From assembly GCA_004431415.1 (NCBI GenBank), contig QPMI01000002.1:1-54908 (forward strand): a stretch of 54,908 bases of DNA, read 5' to 3'. The stretch's first letter is position 1, and each line of letters opens with the position of its first letter. Position numbers and translations under genes: made by a program. Below are positions 9,739-20,100 of the stretch, one piece after another. Under the pieces are notes generated by a model, which worked only from the letters and a program-made list of their open reading frames with translations, was not told the origin of the DNA and made no database searches. The DNA is from Cyanophora paradoxa (Eukaryota; Glaucocystophyceae; Cyanophorales; Cyanophoraceae).

Positions 9739-9832
9739 ACACATATTGAAAAACGAATTTAAATCCAGAGTGAATCGAGATCGCGAAGCGATCGAGATGA
9801 ACGAGGGATTTAAATTCGTTTTCAATATGTGT
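9739..9832. repeat. Large inverted repeat at the composition junction
   Basis: The left arm 9739-9766 (ACACATATTG, then AAAAACGAATTTAAATCC) is repeated in inverse at 9806-9832 with one base missing. The 39-base loop contains a second palindrome, GATCGCGAAGCGATC. Immediately to the right the DNA becomes GC-rich and eukaryotic in character. It may be the terminus of an inserted element, a transcription terminator or an assembly join. Confidence 0.85.
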
Positions 9833-9888
9833 GCCGCGCGCGCTGGGCCGGGTCAATCTACATCTGCCCGTGCATGTTCGTGCCACTA

Positions 9889-11293
9889 CTACTCTTTCAT
9901 TAGATCCAGATTCCCCCCTTGCACCCCGGCGCGCCAAAACGCGGCCGGGCCACTAGTATTATATCTGCGGTTATTCTGACGGCCGCGGGCGGGGAACGAT
10001 GGGAAATCGGAAAACAGGGGCGCACTTGGTGATCCAATTGTGCGGATAGCGAGGAGAAGGGCGGTGCAGCCACTTTTATATGCGACGCAGCGGGTTTCAC
10101 ACCATTGATAAAAATCTGAGTTAATGTTCGAATTTAAAATGGAAGGCAGACCTCGGGCGTTGATGATGCCGGGGTGGGCGGCGAGGATTTCGCGCACCGC
10201 CTGGGGGCGCCCGAAGCAGCAGCGATGTGCAGCACCGACCGGCCGCGGGCGTCGGTCTTGGATTCGTCGGCGCCCAGCGCTAGGAGCACTTCGCGCGGGG
10301 AAATCGATCTTGCAAGAAAGATCCTGAGAGGGATGAGACAGGCGGCTGCGCGAGGCTCGTGAGCGCGGAGCGAAGGGGAGACCTAAGGGAGGCCGGCTCA
10401 CTCTGTCGCCAAGAAGGCGTGGAGGGGGGGAGCCCCGCTCGCCCCAGGTCGCCTCATTAACGAGGCGGGCGGCACCCCAGTCCCGGAGCAACTGATTGAT
10501 GACGGGTTAGAGGCCGGAGAAGCCCACCTGCAGCTGGCAGCTGCAGGGGATGCATATATACACTCACGTTCGGAACCTGGCCGACGAGCTGTCGGTCTGC
10601 AGCGCGTCTTGGCGCACTCCGCAGCTGAAGTGAACTTGGGCTGCGATATTCCCGCTCAAACTGGATTGGAAACTGCAAGTAACACCAAGAAAAGGTATCT
10701 AGCTAGAGTGCTATAGCTAGCGCTGTACATGTGCGCACCCTCTTTTTGGGCGAAAAGATGGAGCACCGATGCGCCAGGCATGACAATCGCGGACGCGAAT
10801 TGATCATGAAAAGCTGTGGCCCTGATATCACGAGCGAAATCGATACGCTCATGGGAGCCTCGGAAACGGGCTGACCGATTTCCGCTTCGCGCTTCAAGCT
10901 GAAGTGCCCCGTAGTCGGGTAGGGCGGAGACTGTGGATCGGAGCCGCGGCCATGGAGGGCGGCAGGAATATGAGGGATCGATGGTGGCGAGAAGATCAGA
11001 TAGAGGACGCGTGCATGCGCACCCAGGGGTCTTCCTGTGCCGAAAGCGAGTCGCCGGCACCGCGCGAGCGGTCCGCCCGAACTCCTCCACGAGCCGCTGC
11101 GCCGCCGCAAAGTACTGCCAAGCGCGGCGCTCGAGTCAAAGCGGGGACCGATGAGCGAATTCAACAAAGCATATATAGCGGGGAGCAAATGTGCAAAGGT
11201 ACCCCGAATACATAGCGGAGAGAAGAGCGTGGATCCGTCTTGGAGGCGAGCGTCGATGCCCGCGCAGCGCTGGACCACCGGCAGAAGCTTCAT
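9889..11293 (-). CDS. Ankyrin-repeat-like protein gene, spliced and indel-bearing
   Basis: The clearest part reads, on the - strand near 10,180-10,310, VLLALGADESKTDARGRSVL then HIAAASGAP and, after a one-base shift in a C5 run near 10,205, QAVREILAAHPGIINARG. This is the ankyrin pattern (LLxxGADxxxxDxxGRxxLHxAAxxG). A further GCTALLLAI follows at 10,040-10,075, and the frame closes at TAG 9889-9891 after NLDLMKE. Toward the 5' end, ATG 11,293 opens MKLLPVVQRCAGIDARLQDG, also ankyrin-like, and QYFAAAQRLVEEFGR lies near 11,075-11,120. A GTGAGTG donor near 10,570 supports splicing. Exact exons were not resolved. Such proteins are protein-binding scaffolds; the partner is unknown. Confidence 0.5.
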
Positions 11294-11299
11294 GACCTG

Positions 11300-11846
11300 G
11301 CATAATAAATAATGCGCGCCGCACGATTTTGATGCGCGCGCGCATGAAATCGAAGGTGCATCAAAATATCGATGCTAGGATTTTATACAACACGTACAAA
11401 CCTTCGCGTAGACTGCTCGCGCTCGCGGGGAGTTCGAGTAGGGTGGCGTCGACAGGACAACGAGTTCTGTCATCTACAAGGACTAGAAAATAAATACACA
11501 TGTACATACGGCGCGGATCCCGGGCCCGGATCTGGAAAACATGTGGGCCCAACGTTCACGCACCAGCTTGAGGAAGTTCTTTCGAGTAACGGAGACACCG
11601 CGTGCCTGCAGCGTTGCCTTCAGGCCCTTGGCGCTCCTGCGAGGCGAAGTCGAAGGTGTGCAAACGGACGTGAAGCTCTACAAGGCAAACTTGACATGAA
11701 AAGTCACGCGCACCAGTGGCGTAGCTTGCTCAAGTGGGTTCGAGCGAGCGTGAAGTGCCAGTCCGAAGGCGGCTCCTTTAACGGATGGACCTGTTCGCAG
11801 ATGCGAGCTCGCTTAAACTGGACGAGTTCTTAAAGTTCAGAGAACG
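11300..11846. other. Unresolved stretch between two - strand genes
   Basis: No gene is firmly supported. On the - strand, GT-AG-like segments can be drawn (for example CTG then GTGCGCGTGAC to CCTTGTAG near 11,690-11,730). These could be 3' exons of the F-box gene if its apparent stop at 11,847 lies in an intron (GTGGGCTAACG to CGTCCAG). The + strand frame at 11,372-11,833 shows no recognisable domain. Confidence 0.35.
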
Positions 11847-12880
11847 TTAGCCCACAAGGAAAAGCTCTTTGAGAGACGGAAGGCGGGCGAGGAATTGCGA
11901 CAGATTCCGCTCGTCGCAGATGGTGCGGGACAGATCTAGCTCCTCAAGCCGCGGAGCCTGCGCCTGGTTTAAGTAAAGTACGCAACTAGCTATAATATAT
12001 ATCTGTTCGAATTCTGAAAACGGAAAACTCGCACTCGATGTCGGCGAAAGCATGCAGAATGCTCGAAGCGTGCGCTGCAGGCCAGCTCTCCTCCGGAGTG
12101 CTATCTCGGGCCTTCCGAGAGAACTCGTCTGCAACGAGGAAGGTGTCGCTGCGCGTGGCGAGGCATCAGCAGCGGGAAATCCAGCGGCCATGCGCATGGG
12201 GCACAAGCGGCGAGTGCCGCGCCTTAGGTACAGCTTGGTGAGCTTCTCGCTGCAGGACTTGAGCACCGAGGCGAGGCAGCTCGCCGTGATGGAGACGTCC
12301 GACGCGTTCAGGTGAATGAGGTTCTAGGGACCGTTGCATAATATAATAGAAATTCGAAGAAGCTCGATATCAAATCGTAGCGCACTGGCATCTGAGGGAG
12401 GGTCTTCCAAACGTAGGAACGCACGAGCATCGTGCGATTAATATTCGAAATCAAGTGTTCGTTCGTCTCCTCGTAGCGACAGCTCTCCATATGTCCGAGA
12501 AAGCTCGATATGCTGAGATGGGTCAGGTTCGGGCAGTACGAAACGCCTCTGACCGCGTCCCGCCCCGACAAATGAGCGAGTCCCGAGATGCAAAGGCGGC
12601 GAAAATGCCGCCCGTGCCGTCTGCACGAGCCGACGAAGAAAGACGGCGGATCGTCGTGGCGAAAGCGAGGGCTATCCCACAGCGAGGGATCTCCGCTCAG
12701 CGCGCGTAGTCTCCTGTTCACAAGTGCCACTGGAGCGAGGCCCCGCGCCGCTTCCTTCACTAAATTCGACATGATAGCGAGGAGGACTTCATCTGCGCAC
12801 GAAATGTGCCATGTATGATCGCGAGCACCGAAATGTGCCATATGCATTAAATGCGAAAGCCGTCGGCGCATTGCAATCAT
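11847..12880 (-). CDS. F-box / leucine-rich-repeat protein
   Basis: From the ATG at 12,880 (MIAMRRRLSHLMHMAHFGA) the protein runs into an F-box: ADEVLLAIMSNLVKEAARGL, then ALVNRRLRALSGDPSLW. Leucine-rich repeats follow, such as LCISGLAHLSG, CPNLTHLSISSFLGH and NLIHLNASDVSITASCL. After at least two introns comes APRLEELDLSRTICDERN, with LPSLKELFLVG and a stop at 11,847-11,849. F-box/LRR proteins are substrate receptors of SCF ubiquitin ligases: the F-box binds SKP1 and the LRRs bind the target. The intron near 12,308-12,410 and the middle part near 12,000-12,200 change frame. The true 3' end may lie further left. The target is unknown. Confidence 0.6.
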
Positions 12881-13206
12881 GATCACCAGCGGGAGATTTT
12901 CGATTACCAGGGAAGGAGTCCATCGATATCGATGCCGCGCTAGCGCTTGAAGCGGACATGGGACCGACTGACAGGCTTCTTTCTCTGCCCTGGAGCTAGG
13001 CCGGCCTGTGGAGCTCTTCCGGAGCTCGATCGAGAGGAGTGGATCGAGTTCGAATTCGAGGGGAAATTTATAGCGAATGAAAGAAAAAAGAGGGAAATTG
13101 CATGGGAGTTGATATCGATTACAAAATTCAAAATCATTTGGAGGGGACTTCTTAGGACTTCTTCTTGAAAAATTCAGAGCGAGGGGAATTAAATTAGTGG
13201 AGGCCG

Positions 13207-13306
13207 TGGGGGCCAGGAGGGGGGGGGGGGGGAGCGGGAGGAGGTGGGGGGAGGGGAGCGGGAGGAGGTGGGGGAGGAGGTGGAGGGGAGGAGGTGGAGG
13301 GTGGCT
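13207..13306. repeat. GGAGG/GGTGG purine-rich simple repeat
   Basis: A strand-asymmetric G-rich tract starts with a run of thirteen or more G and continues as GGGAGGAGGTGGGGGA-like units. It can form G-quadruplex or triplex structures. It lies about 330 bases upstream of the F-box start codon. Translated, it gives only a Pro-rich artefact. Confidence 0.8.
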
Positions 13307-13319
13307 CATCGATATCATC

Positions 13320-13845
13320 CTGCATTAGGCTAATTATATAATGTTGGTTAATAATGGGGCACAGCCGCAGCATCTAGAATTTCTCCCGCAGCATCCCTGC
13401 GCATGCTGCAACCTTCAGCTGCTTGCCCTTGAATGCTCGCCAGAAATATTAATGGACACGATGAATAATCTCAGAATAGAATACAGTCGGTTAAGAATAT
13501 GATTGAATATACAAGTCACACAGAGTAGTCGAGCTCATCAGAAGCGAATCGAAAGCTGACTGAAGATATTGGACAGATATTGATGCAGATCTCAGTCTGA
13601 GTCTAGACATGCCTCATCGCGCATGCGCGAAATACAAATAATAGAACAGATGAAGGCTAAATACATCATTGAAATGGCTAACACAGACACTGGGGCTGTG
13701 CGCACACTTTCCTGACCTAGGGCCTGCAATGCGCACACTGCAAGGCTACCGCTACGTGTGAGCCTCTGCCTACATCAATATATCTATATCTAGTTATATA
13801 TAATTATATCTTATCTGTAACGGTCTCGAATTTGAAAGGCTGCGC
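13320..13845. other. Intergenic region between F-box gene and giant gene 3' end
   Basis: There is no supported gene. The part near 13,780-13,820 is AT-rich (TATATCTATATCTAGTTATA). It would hold the 3' untranslated and polyadenylation region of the giant gene to its right and the promoter of the F-box gene to its left, since both run on the - strand. Confidence 0.5.
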
Positions 13846-14191
13846 CTATGATGACCCCGGGGCCTTCCAGGTCAGGACGCAGGAGGCCCGCTTCGGGTCA
13901 TGCCGATCCTGCGCGACCTTGTTCAGCTCCAGCTCGAGGTCACCCGGGGCCGCCACGCTCGGGGCCTCCTCCTCGCCTTTGTCACTTCGGGCCTTGCTGT
14001 CGTAGGGCTGCAACTCCACAACGCGGCTCGCGGCGACCGGCACTGGCCCGGAGCGAGACGAGAATGCCATCACTTGGAAGGCGGCAGTGGGTGGGACACT
14101 GTCGACTGAGAACGTGTTGAGCGCGGCTCCTTGTTTGCCGACCGGAGCCGGAGCCGCAGCAATGCGGTTCCCGTTCAGGAAGATTTCGAAG
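13846..14191 (-). CDS. Giant gene: last coding exon
   Basis: After a 62-nt GT-AG intron (14,192-14,253; donor GTGCATTG, acceptor CTGCAG, CTGAT branch-like site) the frame resumes FEIFLNGNRIAAAPAPVG. It continues with FQVMAFSSRSGPVPVAASR, the end of a fibronectin-III-like fold, and then a charged segment (SKARSDKGEEEAPSVAAP). It stops at TAG 13,846-13,848 after CVLTWKAPGSS. The intron splits the last divergent Fn3 domain between strands, and the join LTS-FEIFLNG keeps the fold pattern. Confidence 0.7.
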
Positions 14192-17100
14192 CTGCAGAAT
14201 GGGCATCATAATCAGCCCCGCTAACGAACGCGAGCAGCAATCAATCAATGCACCTCGTCAAGCGGTCCTTGGACGTCACCTTCGGAGTGTTCCAGAGCAG
14301 CTTTGCGCGGGATCCGTTGACTCGCGTCGGCCGCGCAGTCAGGTGAATCCCTGTGGCAGTATTCGAAGCCACACCCATAGAGAGGCTGTACGACGGGGGG
14401 CCAGAGGCGCCGCCAGCATTCACTGCATAAACATCAAGGATGGCGTTCGCATCGAACTCCACATCGGTGATCTCGAAAGAATGCTGCGTCCGCGGAACCG
14501 TCCCAATATTCTCGCCGTTCCGACGGATTACGTAGTAGGCAGGAAGAAGCGGGAAAAGCGACAGCGCCGGCGCTGCAGGTGCCGGAGTCGGAATTGCCGC
14601 TGCAGCCACAACCGTCGCAGCAGTGGCGGATTCTCCCAATAGAAGTCCTGCACCGTTGAAGGATGTCGAGGAGCGACGGTGTCTGGATCCATTGAACGCC
14701 CCGTCATGGACGCTATGGCCGGCTGAAGTACTCATTGTCCAACCGGGACCGGAGAGCGAGCCACTACGGGCGCCCAAGATCCGCGAGCCCGAGATCGGCA
14801 CAGGCGTGCTCGACAGCGTGGCGCCTGACGCGAACACCGCCACCACCTCCGCCACCGCACCCGACGGCAGGCTCTTTGCCTCGAAACCGTTCATCGCGAT
14901 TCCCGACGGCGGCAGCGTCGCGACGACCTGGCCGTTCACCAGCAGCTTGTAGAGAGTCACTGTATCAGACGCAGCAGGCGTGTTCCACGAGAGCTGCGCT
15001 GACGAGCCGTTCGACGCGGTAGGCACCGCCTTAAGGGTGATGCCACTGTTCGGGTCCCGGGCGATGCCAGCGATGAGCGGCTTCGACTCGGCTCCGCTGG
15101 CGCCGTCCACTGCCACCACGACAAATGTCGACACCAAGCCCTCGCAAGGTCCGGCACCTCCACCGACGTTTGCGTCCCCGGCACCCTCGCAATCTCAACG
15201 CCGTCGCGCAGCACACGGTGCGCAAGCGGCGGGCCCGTCGTCGGCAGCGACCACGAGAGCGTGCCCGTCGTGCCGCCGAACATGCCGGACGCGACATCCA
15301 CCAGCTGCAGGTTCGTGGGCGCCGTCGACTTGCGGGCGGCCCGAACGCCAAACCCGCTGCCGCCGCCTCCCGCCGAGATCGGCACAGGCGTGCTCGACAG
15401 CGTGGCGCCTGACGCGAACACCGCCACCACCTCCGCCACCGCACCCGACGGCAGGCTCTTTGCCTCGAAACCGTTCATTGCGATTCCCGACGGCGGCAGC
15501 GTCGCGACGACCTGGCCGTTCACCAGCAGCTTGTAGAGAGTCACTGTATCAGACGCAGCAGGCGTGTTCCACGAGAGCTGCGCTGACGAGCCGTTCGAAG
15601 CGGTAGGCACCGCCTTAAGGGTGATGCCACTGTTCGGGTCCCGGGCGATGCCAGCGATGAGCGGCTTCGACTCGGCTCCGCTGGCGCCGTCCACTGCCAC
15701 CACGACAAATGTCGACACCAAGCCCCTCGCAAGGTCCGGCACCTCCACCGACGTTTGCGTCCCCGGCACCCTCGCAATCTCAACGCCGTCGCGCAGCACA
15801 CGGTGCGCAAGCGGCGGGCCCGTCGTCGGCAGCGACCACGAGAGCGTGCCCGTCGTGCCGCCGAACATGCCGGACGCGACATCCACCAGCTGCAGGTTCG
15901 TGGCGCCGTCGACTTGCGGGCGGCCACAATTGCAACGCCAAACCCGCTGCCGCCGCCTCCCGCCGAGATCGGCACAGGCGTGCTCGACAGCATGGCGCCT
16001 GACGCGAACACCGCCACCACCTCCGCCACCGCACCCGACGGCAGGCTCTTTGCCTCGAAACCGTTCATTGCGATTCCCGACGGCGGCAGCGTCGCGACGA
16101 CCTGGCCGTTCACCAGCAGCTTGTAGAGAGTCACTGTATCAGACGCAGCAGGCGTGTTCCACGAGAGCTGCGCTGACGAGCCGTTCGACGCGGTAGGCAC
16201 CGCCTTAAGGGTGATGCCACTGTTCGGGTCCCGGGCGATGCCAGCGATGAGCGGCTTCGACTCGGCTCCGCTGGCGCCGTCCACTGCCACCACGACAAAT
16301 GTCGACACCAAGCCCCTCGCAAGGTCCGGCACCTCCACCGACGTTTGCGTCCCCGGCACCCTCGCAATCTCAACGCCGTCGCGCAGCACACGGTGCGCAA
16401 GCGGCGGGCCCGTCGTCGGCAGCGACCACGAGAGCGTGCCCGTCGTGCCGCCGAACATGCCGGACGCGACATCCACCAGCTGCAGGTTCGTGGGCGCCGT
16501 CGACTTGCGGGCGGCCCCAACGCCAAACCCGCTGCCGCCACCTCCCGCCGAGATCGGCACAGGCGTGCTCGACAGCGTGGCGCCTGACGCGAACACCGCC
16601 ACCACCTCCGCCACCGCACCCGACGGCAGGCTCTTTGCCTCGAAACCGTTCATCGCGATTCCCGACGGCGGCAGCGTCGCGACGACCTGGCCGTTCACCA
16701 GCAGCTTGTAGAGAGTCACTGTATCAGACGCAGCAGGCGTGTTCCACGAGAGCTGCGCTGACGAGCCGTTCGACGCGGTAGGCACCGCCTTAAGGGTGAT
16801 GCCACTGTTCGGGTCCCGGGCGATGCCAGCGATGAGCGGCTTCGACTCGGCTCCGCTGGCGCCGTCCACTGCCACCACGACAAATGTCGACACCAAGCCC
16901 CTCGCAAGGTCCGGCACCTCCACCGACGTTTGCGTCCCCGGCACCCTCGCAATCTCAACGCCGTCGCGCAGCACACGGTGCGCAAGCGGCGGGCCCGTCG
17001 TCGGCAGCGACCACGAGAGCGTGCCCGTCGTGCCGCCGAACATGCCGGACGCGACATCCACCAGCTGCAGGTTCGTGGGCGCCGTCGACTTGCGGGCGGC

Positions 17101-20100
17101 CCCAACGCCAAACCCGCTGCCGCCGCCTCCCGCCGAGATCGGCACAGGCGTGCTCGACAGCGTGGCGCCTGACGCGAACACCGCCACCACCTCCGCCACC
17201 GCACCCGACGGCAGGCTCTTTGCCTCGAAACCGTTCATCGCGATTCCCGACGGCGGCAGCGTCGCGACGACCTGGCCGTTCACCAGCAGCTTGTAGAGAG
17301 TCACTGTATCAGACGCAGCAGGCGTGTTCCACGAGAGCTGCGCTGACGAGCCGTTCGACGCGGTAGGCACCGCTTTGAGGGTGATGCCACTGTTCGGGTC
17401 CCGGGCGATGCCAGCAATGAGCGGCTTCGACTCGGCTCCGCTGGCGCCGTCCACTGCCACCACGACAAATGTCGACACCAAGCCCCTCGCAAGGTCCGGC
17501 ACCTCCACCGACGTTTGCGTCCCCGGCACCCTCGCAATCTCAACGCCGTCGCGCAGCACACGGTGCGCAAGCGGCGGGCCCGTCGTCGGCAGCGACCACG
17601 AGAGCGTGCCCGTCGTGCCGCCGAACATGCCGGACGCGACATCCACCAGCTGCAGGTTCGTGGGCGCCGTCGACTTGCGGGCGGCCCCAATTGCAACGCC
17701 AAACCCGCTGCCGCCGCCTCCCGCCGAGATCGGCACAGGCGTGCTCGACAGCGTGGCGCCTGACGCGAACACCGCCACCACCTCCGCCACCGCACCCGAC
17801 GGCAGGCTCTTTGCCTCGAAACCGTTCATCGCGATTCCCGACGGCGGCAGCGTCGCGACGACCTGGCCGTTCACCAGCAGCTTGTAGAGAGTCACTGTAT
17901 CAGACGCAGCAGGCGTGTTCCACGAGAGCTGCGCTGACGAGCCGTTCGACGCGGTAGGCACCGCCTTAAGGGTGATGCCACTGTTCGGGTCCCGGGCGAT
18001 GCCAGCGATGAGCGGCTTCGACTCGGCTCCGCTGGCGCCGTCCACTGCCACCACGACAAATGTCGACACCAAGCCCCTCGCAAGGTCCGGCACCTCCACC
18101 GACGTTTGCGTCCCCGGCACCCTCGCAATCTCAACGCCGTCGCGCAGCACACGGTGCGCAAGCGGCGGGCCCGTCGTCGGCAGCGACCACGAGAGCGTGC
18201 CCGTCGTGCCGCCGAACATGCCGGACGCGACATCCACCAGCTGCAGGTTCGTGGGCGCCGTCGACTTGCGGGCGGCCCCAACGCCAAACCCGCTGCCGCC
18301 ACCTCCCGCCGAGATCGGCACAGGCGTGCTCGACAGCGTGGCGCCTGACGCGAACACCGCCACCACCTCCGCCACCGCACCCGACGGCAGGCTCTTTGCC
18401 TCGAAACCGTTCATCGCGATTCCCGACGGCGGCAGCGTCGCGACGACCTGGCCGTTCACCAGCAGCTTGTAGAGAGTCACTGTATCAGACGCAGCAGGCG
18501 TGTTCCACGAGAGCTGCGCTGACGAGCCGTTCGACGCGGTAGGCACCGCCTTAAGGGTGATGCCACTGTTCGGGTCCCGGGCGATGCCAGCGATGAGCGG
18601 CTTCGACTCGGCTCCGCTGGCGCCGTCCACTGCCACCACGACAAATGTCGACACCAAGCCCCTCGCAAGGTCCGGCACCTCCACCGACGTTTGCGTCCCC
18701 GGCACCCTCGCAATCTCAACGCCGTCGCGCAGCACACGGTGCGCAAGCGGCGGGCCCGTCGTCGGCAGCGACCACGAGAGCGTGCCCGTCGTGCCGCCGA
18801 ACATGCCGGACGCGACATCCACCAGCTGCAGGTTCGTGGGCGCCGTCGACTTGCGGGCGGCCCCAACGCCAAACCCGCTGCCGCCGCCTCCCGCCGAGAT
18901 CGGCACAGGCGTGCTCGACAGCGTGGCGCCTGACGCGAACACCGCCACCACCTCCGCCACCGCACCCGACGGCAGGCTCTTTGCCTCGAAACCGTTCATC
19001 GCGATTCCCGACGGCGGCAGCGTCGCGACGACCTGGCCGTTCACCAGCAGCTTGTAGAGAGTCACTGTATCAGACGCAGCAGGCGTGTTCCACGAGAGCT
19101 GCGCTGACGAGCCGTTCGACGCGGTAGGCACCGCTTTGAGGGTGATGCCACTGTTCGGGTCCCGGGCGATGCCAGCAATGAGCGGCTTCGACTCGGCTCC
19201 GCTGGCGCCGTCCACTGCCACCACGACAAATGTCGACACCAAGCCCCTCGCAAGGTCCGGCACCTCCACCGACGTTTGCGTCCCCGGCACCCTCGCAATC
19301 TCAACGCCGTCGCGCAGCACACGGTGCGCAAGCGGCGGGCCCGTCGTCGGCAGCGACCACGAGAGCGTGCCCGTCGTGCCGCCGAACATGCCGGACGCGA
19401 CATCCACCAGCTGCAGGTTCGTGGGCGCCGTCGACTTGCGGGCGGCCCCAATTGCAACGCCAAACCCGCTGCCGCCGCCTCCCGCCGAGATCGGCACAGG
19501 CGTGCTCGACAGCGTGGCGCCTGACGCGAACACCGCCACCACCTCCGCCACCGCACCCGACGGCAGGCTCTTTGCCTCGAAACCGTTCATCGCGATTCCC
19601 GACGGCGGCAGCGTCGCGACGACCTGGCCGTTCACCAGCAGCTTGTAGAGAGTCACTGTATCAGACGCAGCAGGCGTGTTCCACGAGAGCTGCGCTGACG
19701 AGCCGTTCGACGCGGTAGGCACCGCCTTAAGGGTGATGCCACTGTTCGGGTCCCGGGCGATGCCAGCGATGAGCGGCTTCGACTCGGCTCCGCTGGCGCC
19801 GTCCACTGCCACCACGACAAATGTCGACACCAAGCCCCTCGCAAGGTCCGGCACCTCCACCGACGTTTGCGTCCCCGGCACCCTCGCAATCTCAACGCCG
19901 TCGCGCAGCACACGGTGCGCAAGCGGCGGGCCCGTCGTCGGCAGCGACCACGAGAGCGTGCCCGTCGTGCCGCCGAACATGCCGGACGCGACATCCACCA
20001 GCTGCAGGTTCGTGGGCGCCGTCGACTTGCGGGCGGCCCCAACGCCAAACCCGCTGCCGCCACCTCCCGCCGAGATCGGCACAGGCGTGCTCGACAGCGT

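Noticed and set aside
1-9832. Polinton or virophage insertion
   Set aside because: No capsid, packaging ATPase, integrase or protein-primed polymerase is seen; fibre repeats and speD point to tailed phage. It cannot be excluded, since the block is cut by the window edge.
10124-11312. Several + strand frames of 60-105 residues over the ankyrin gene
   Set aside because: Shadows of GC-rich - strand exons without recognisable domains.
11372-11833. 153-residue + strand frame
   Set aside because: No domain, no splice or start context, and it overlaps likely - strand exons.
12881-13318. N-terminal Pro-rich extension of the F-box protein
   Set aside because: It is translated G-rich simple repeat and has no support; the ATG at 12,880 just before the F-box is preferred.
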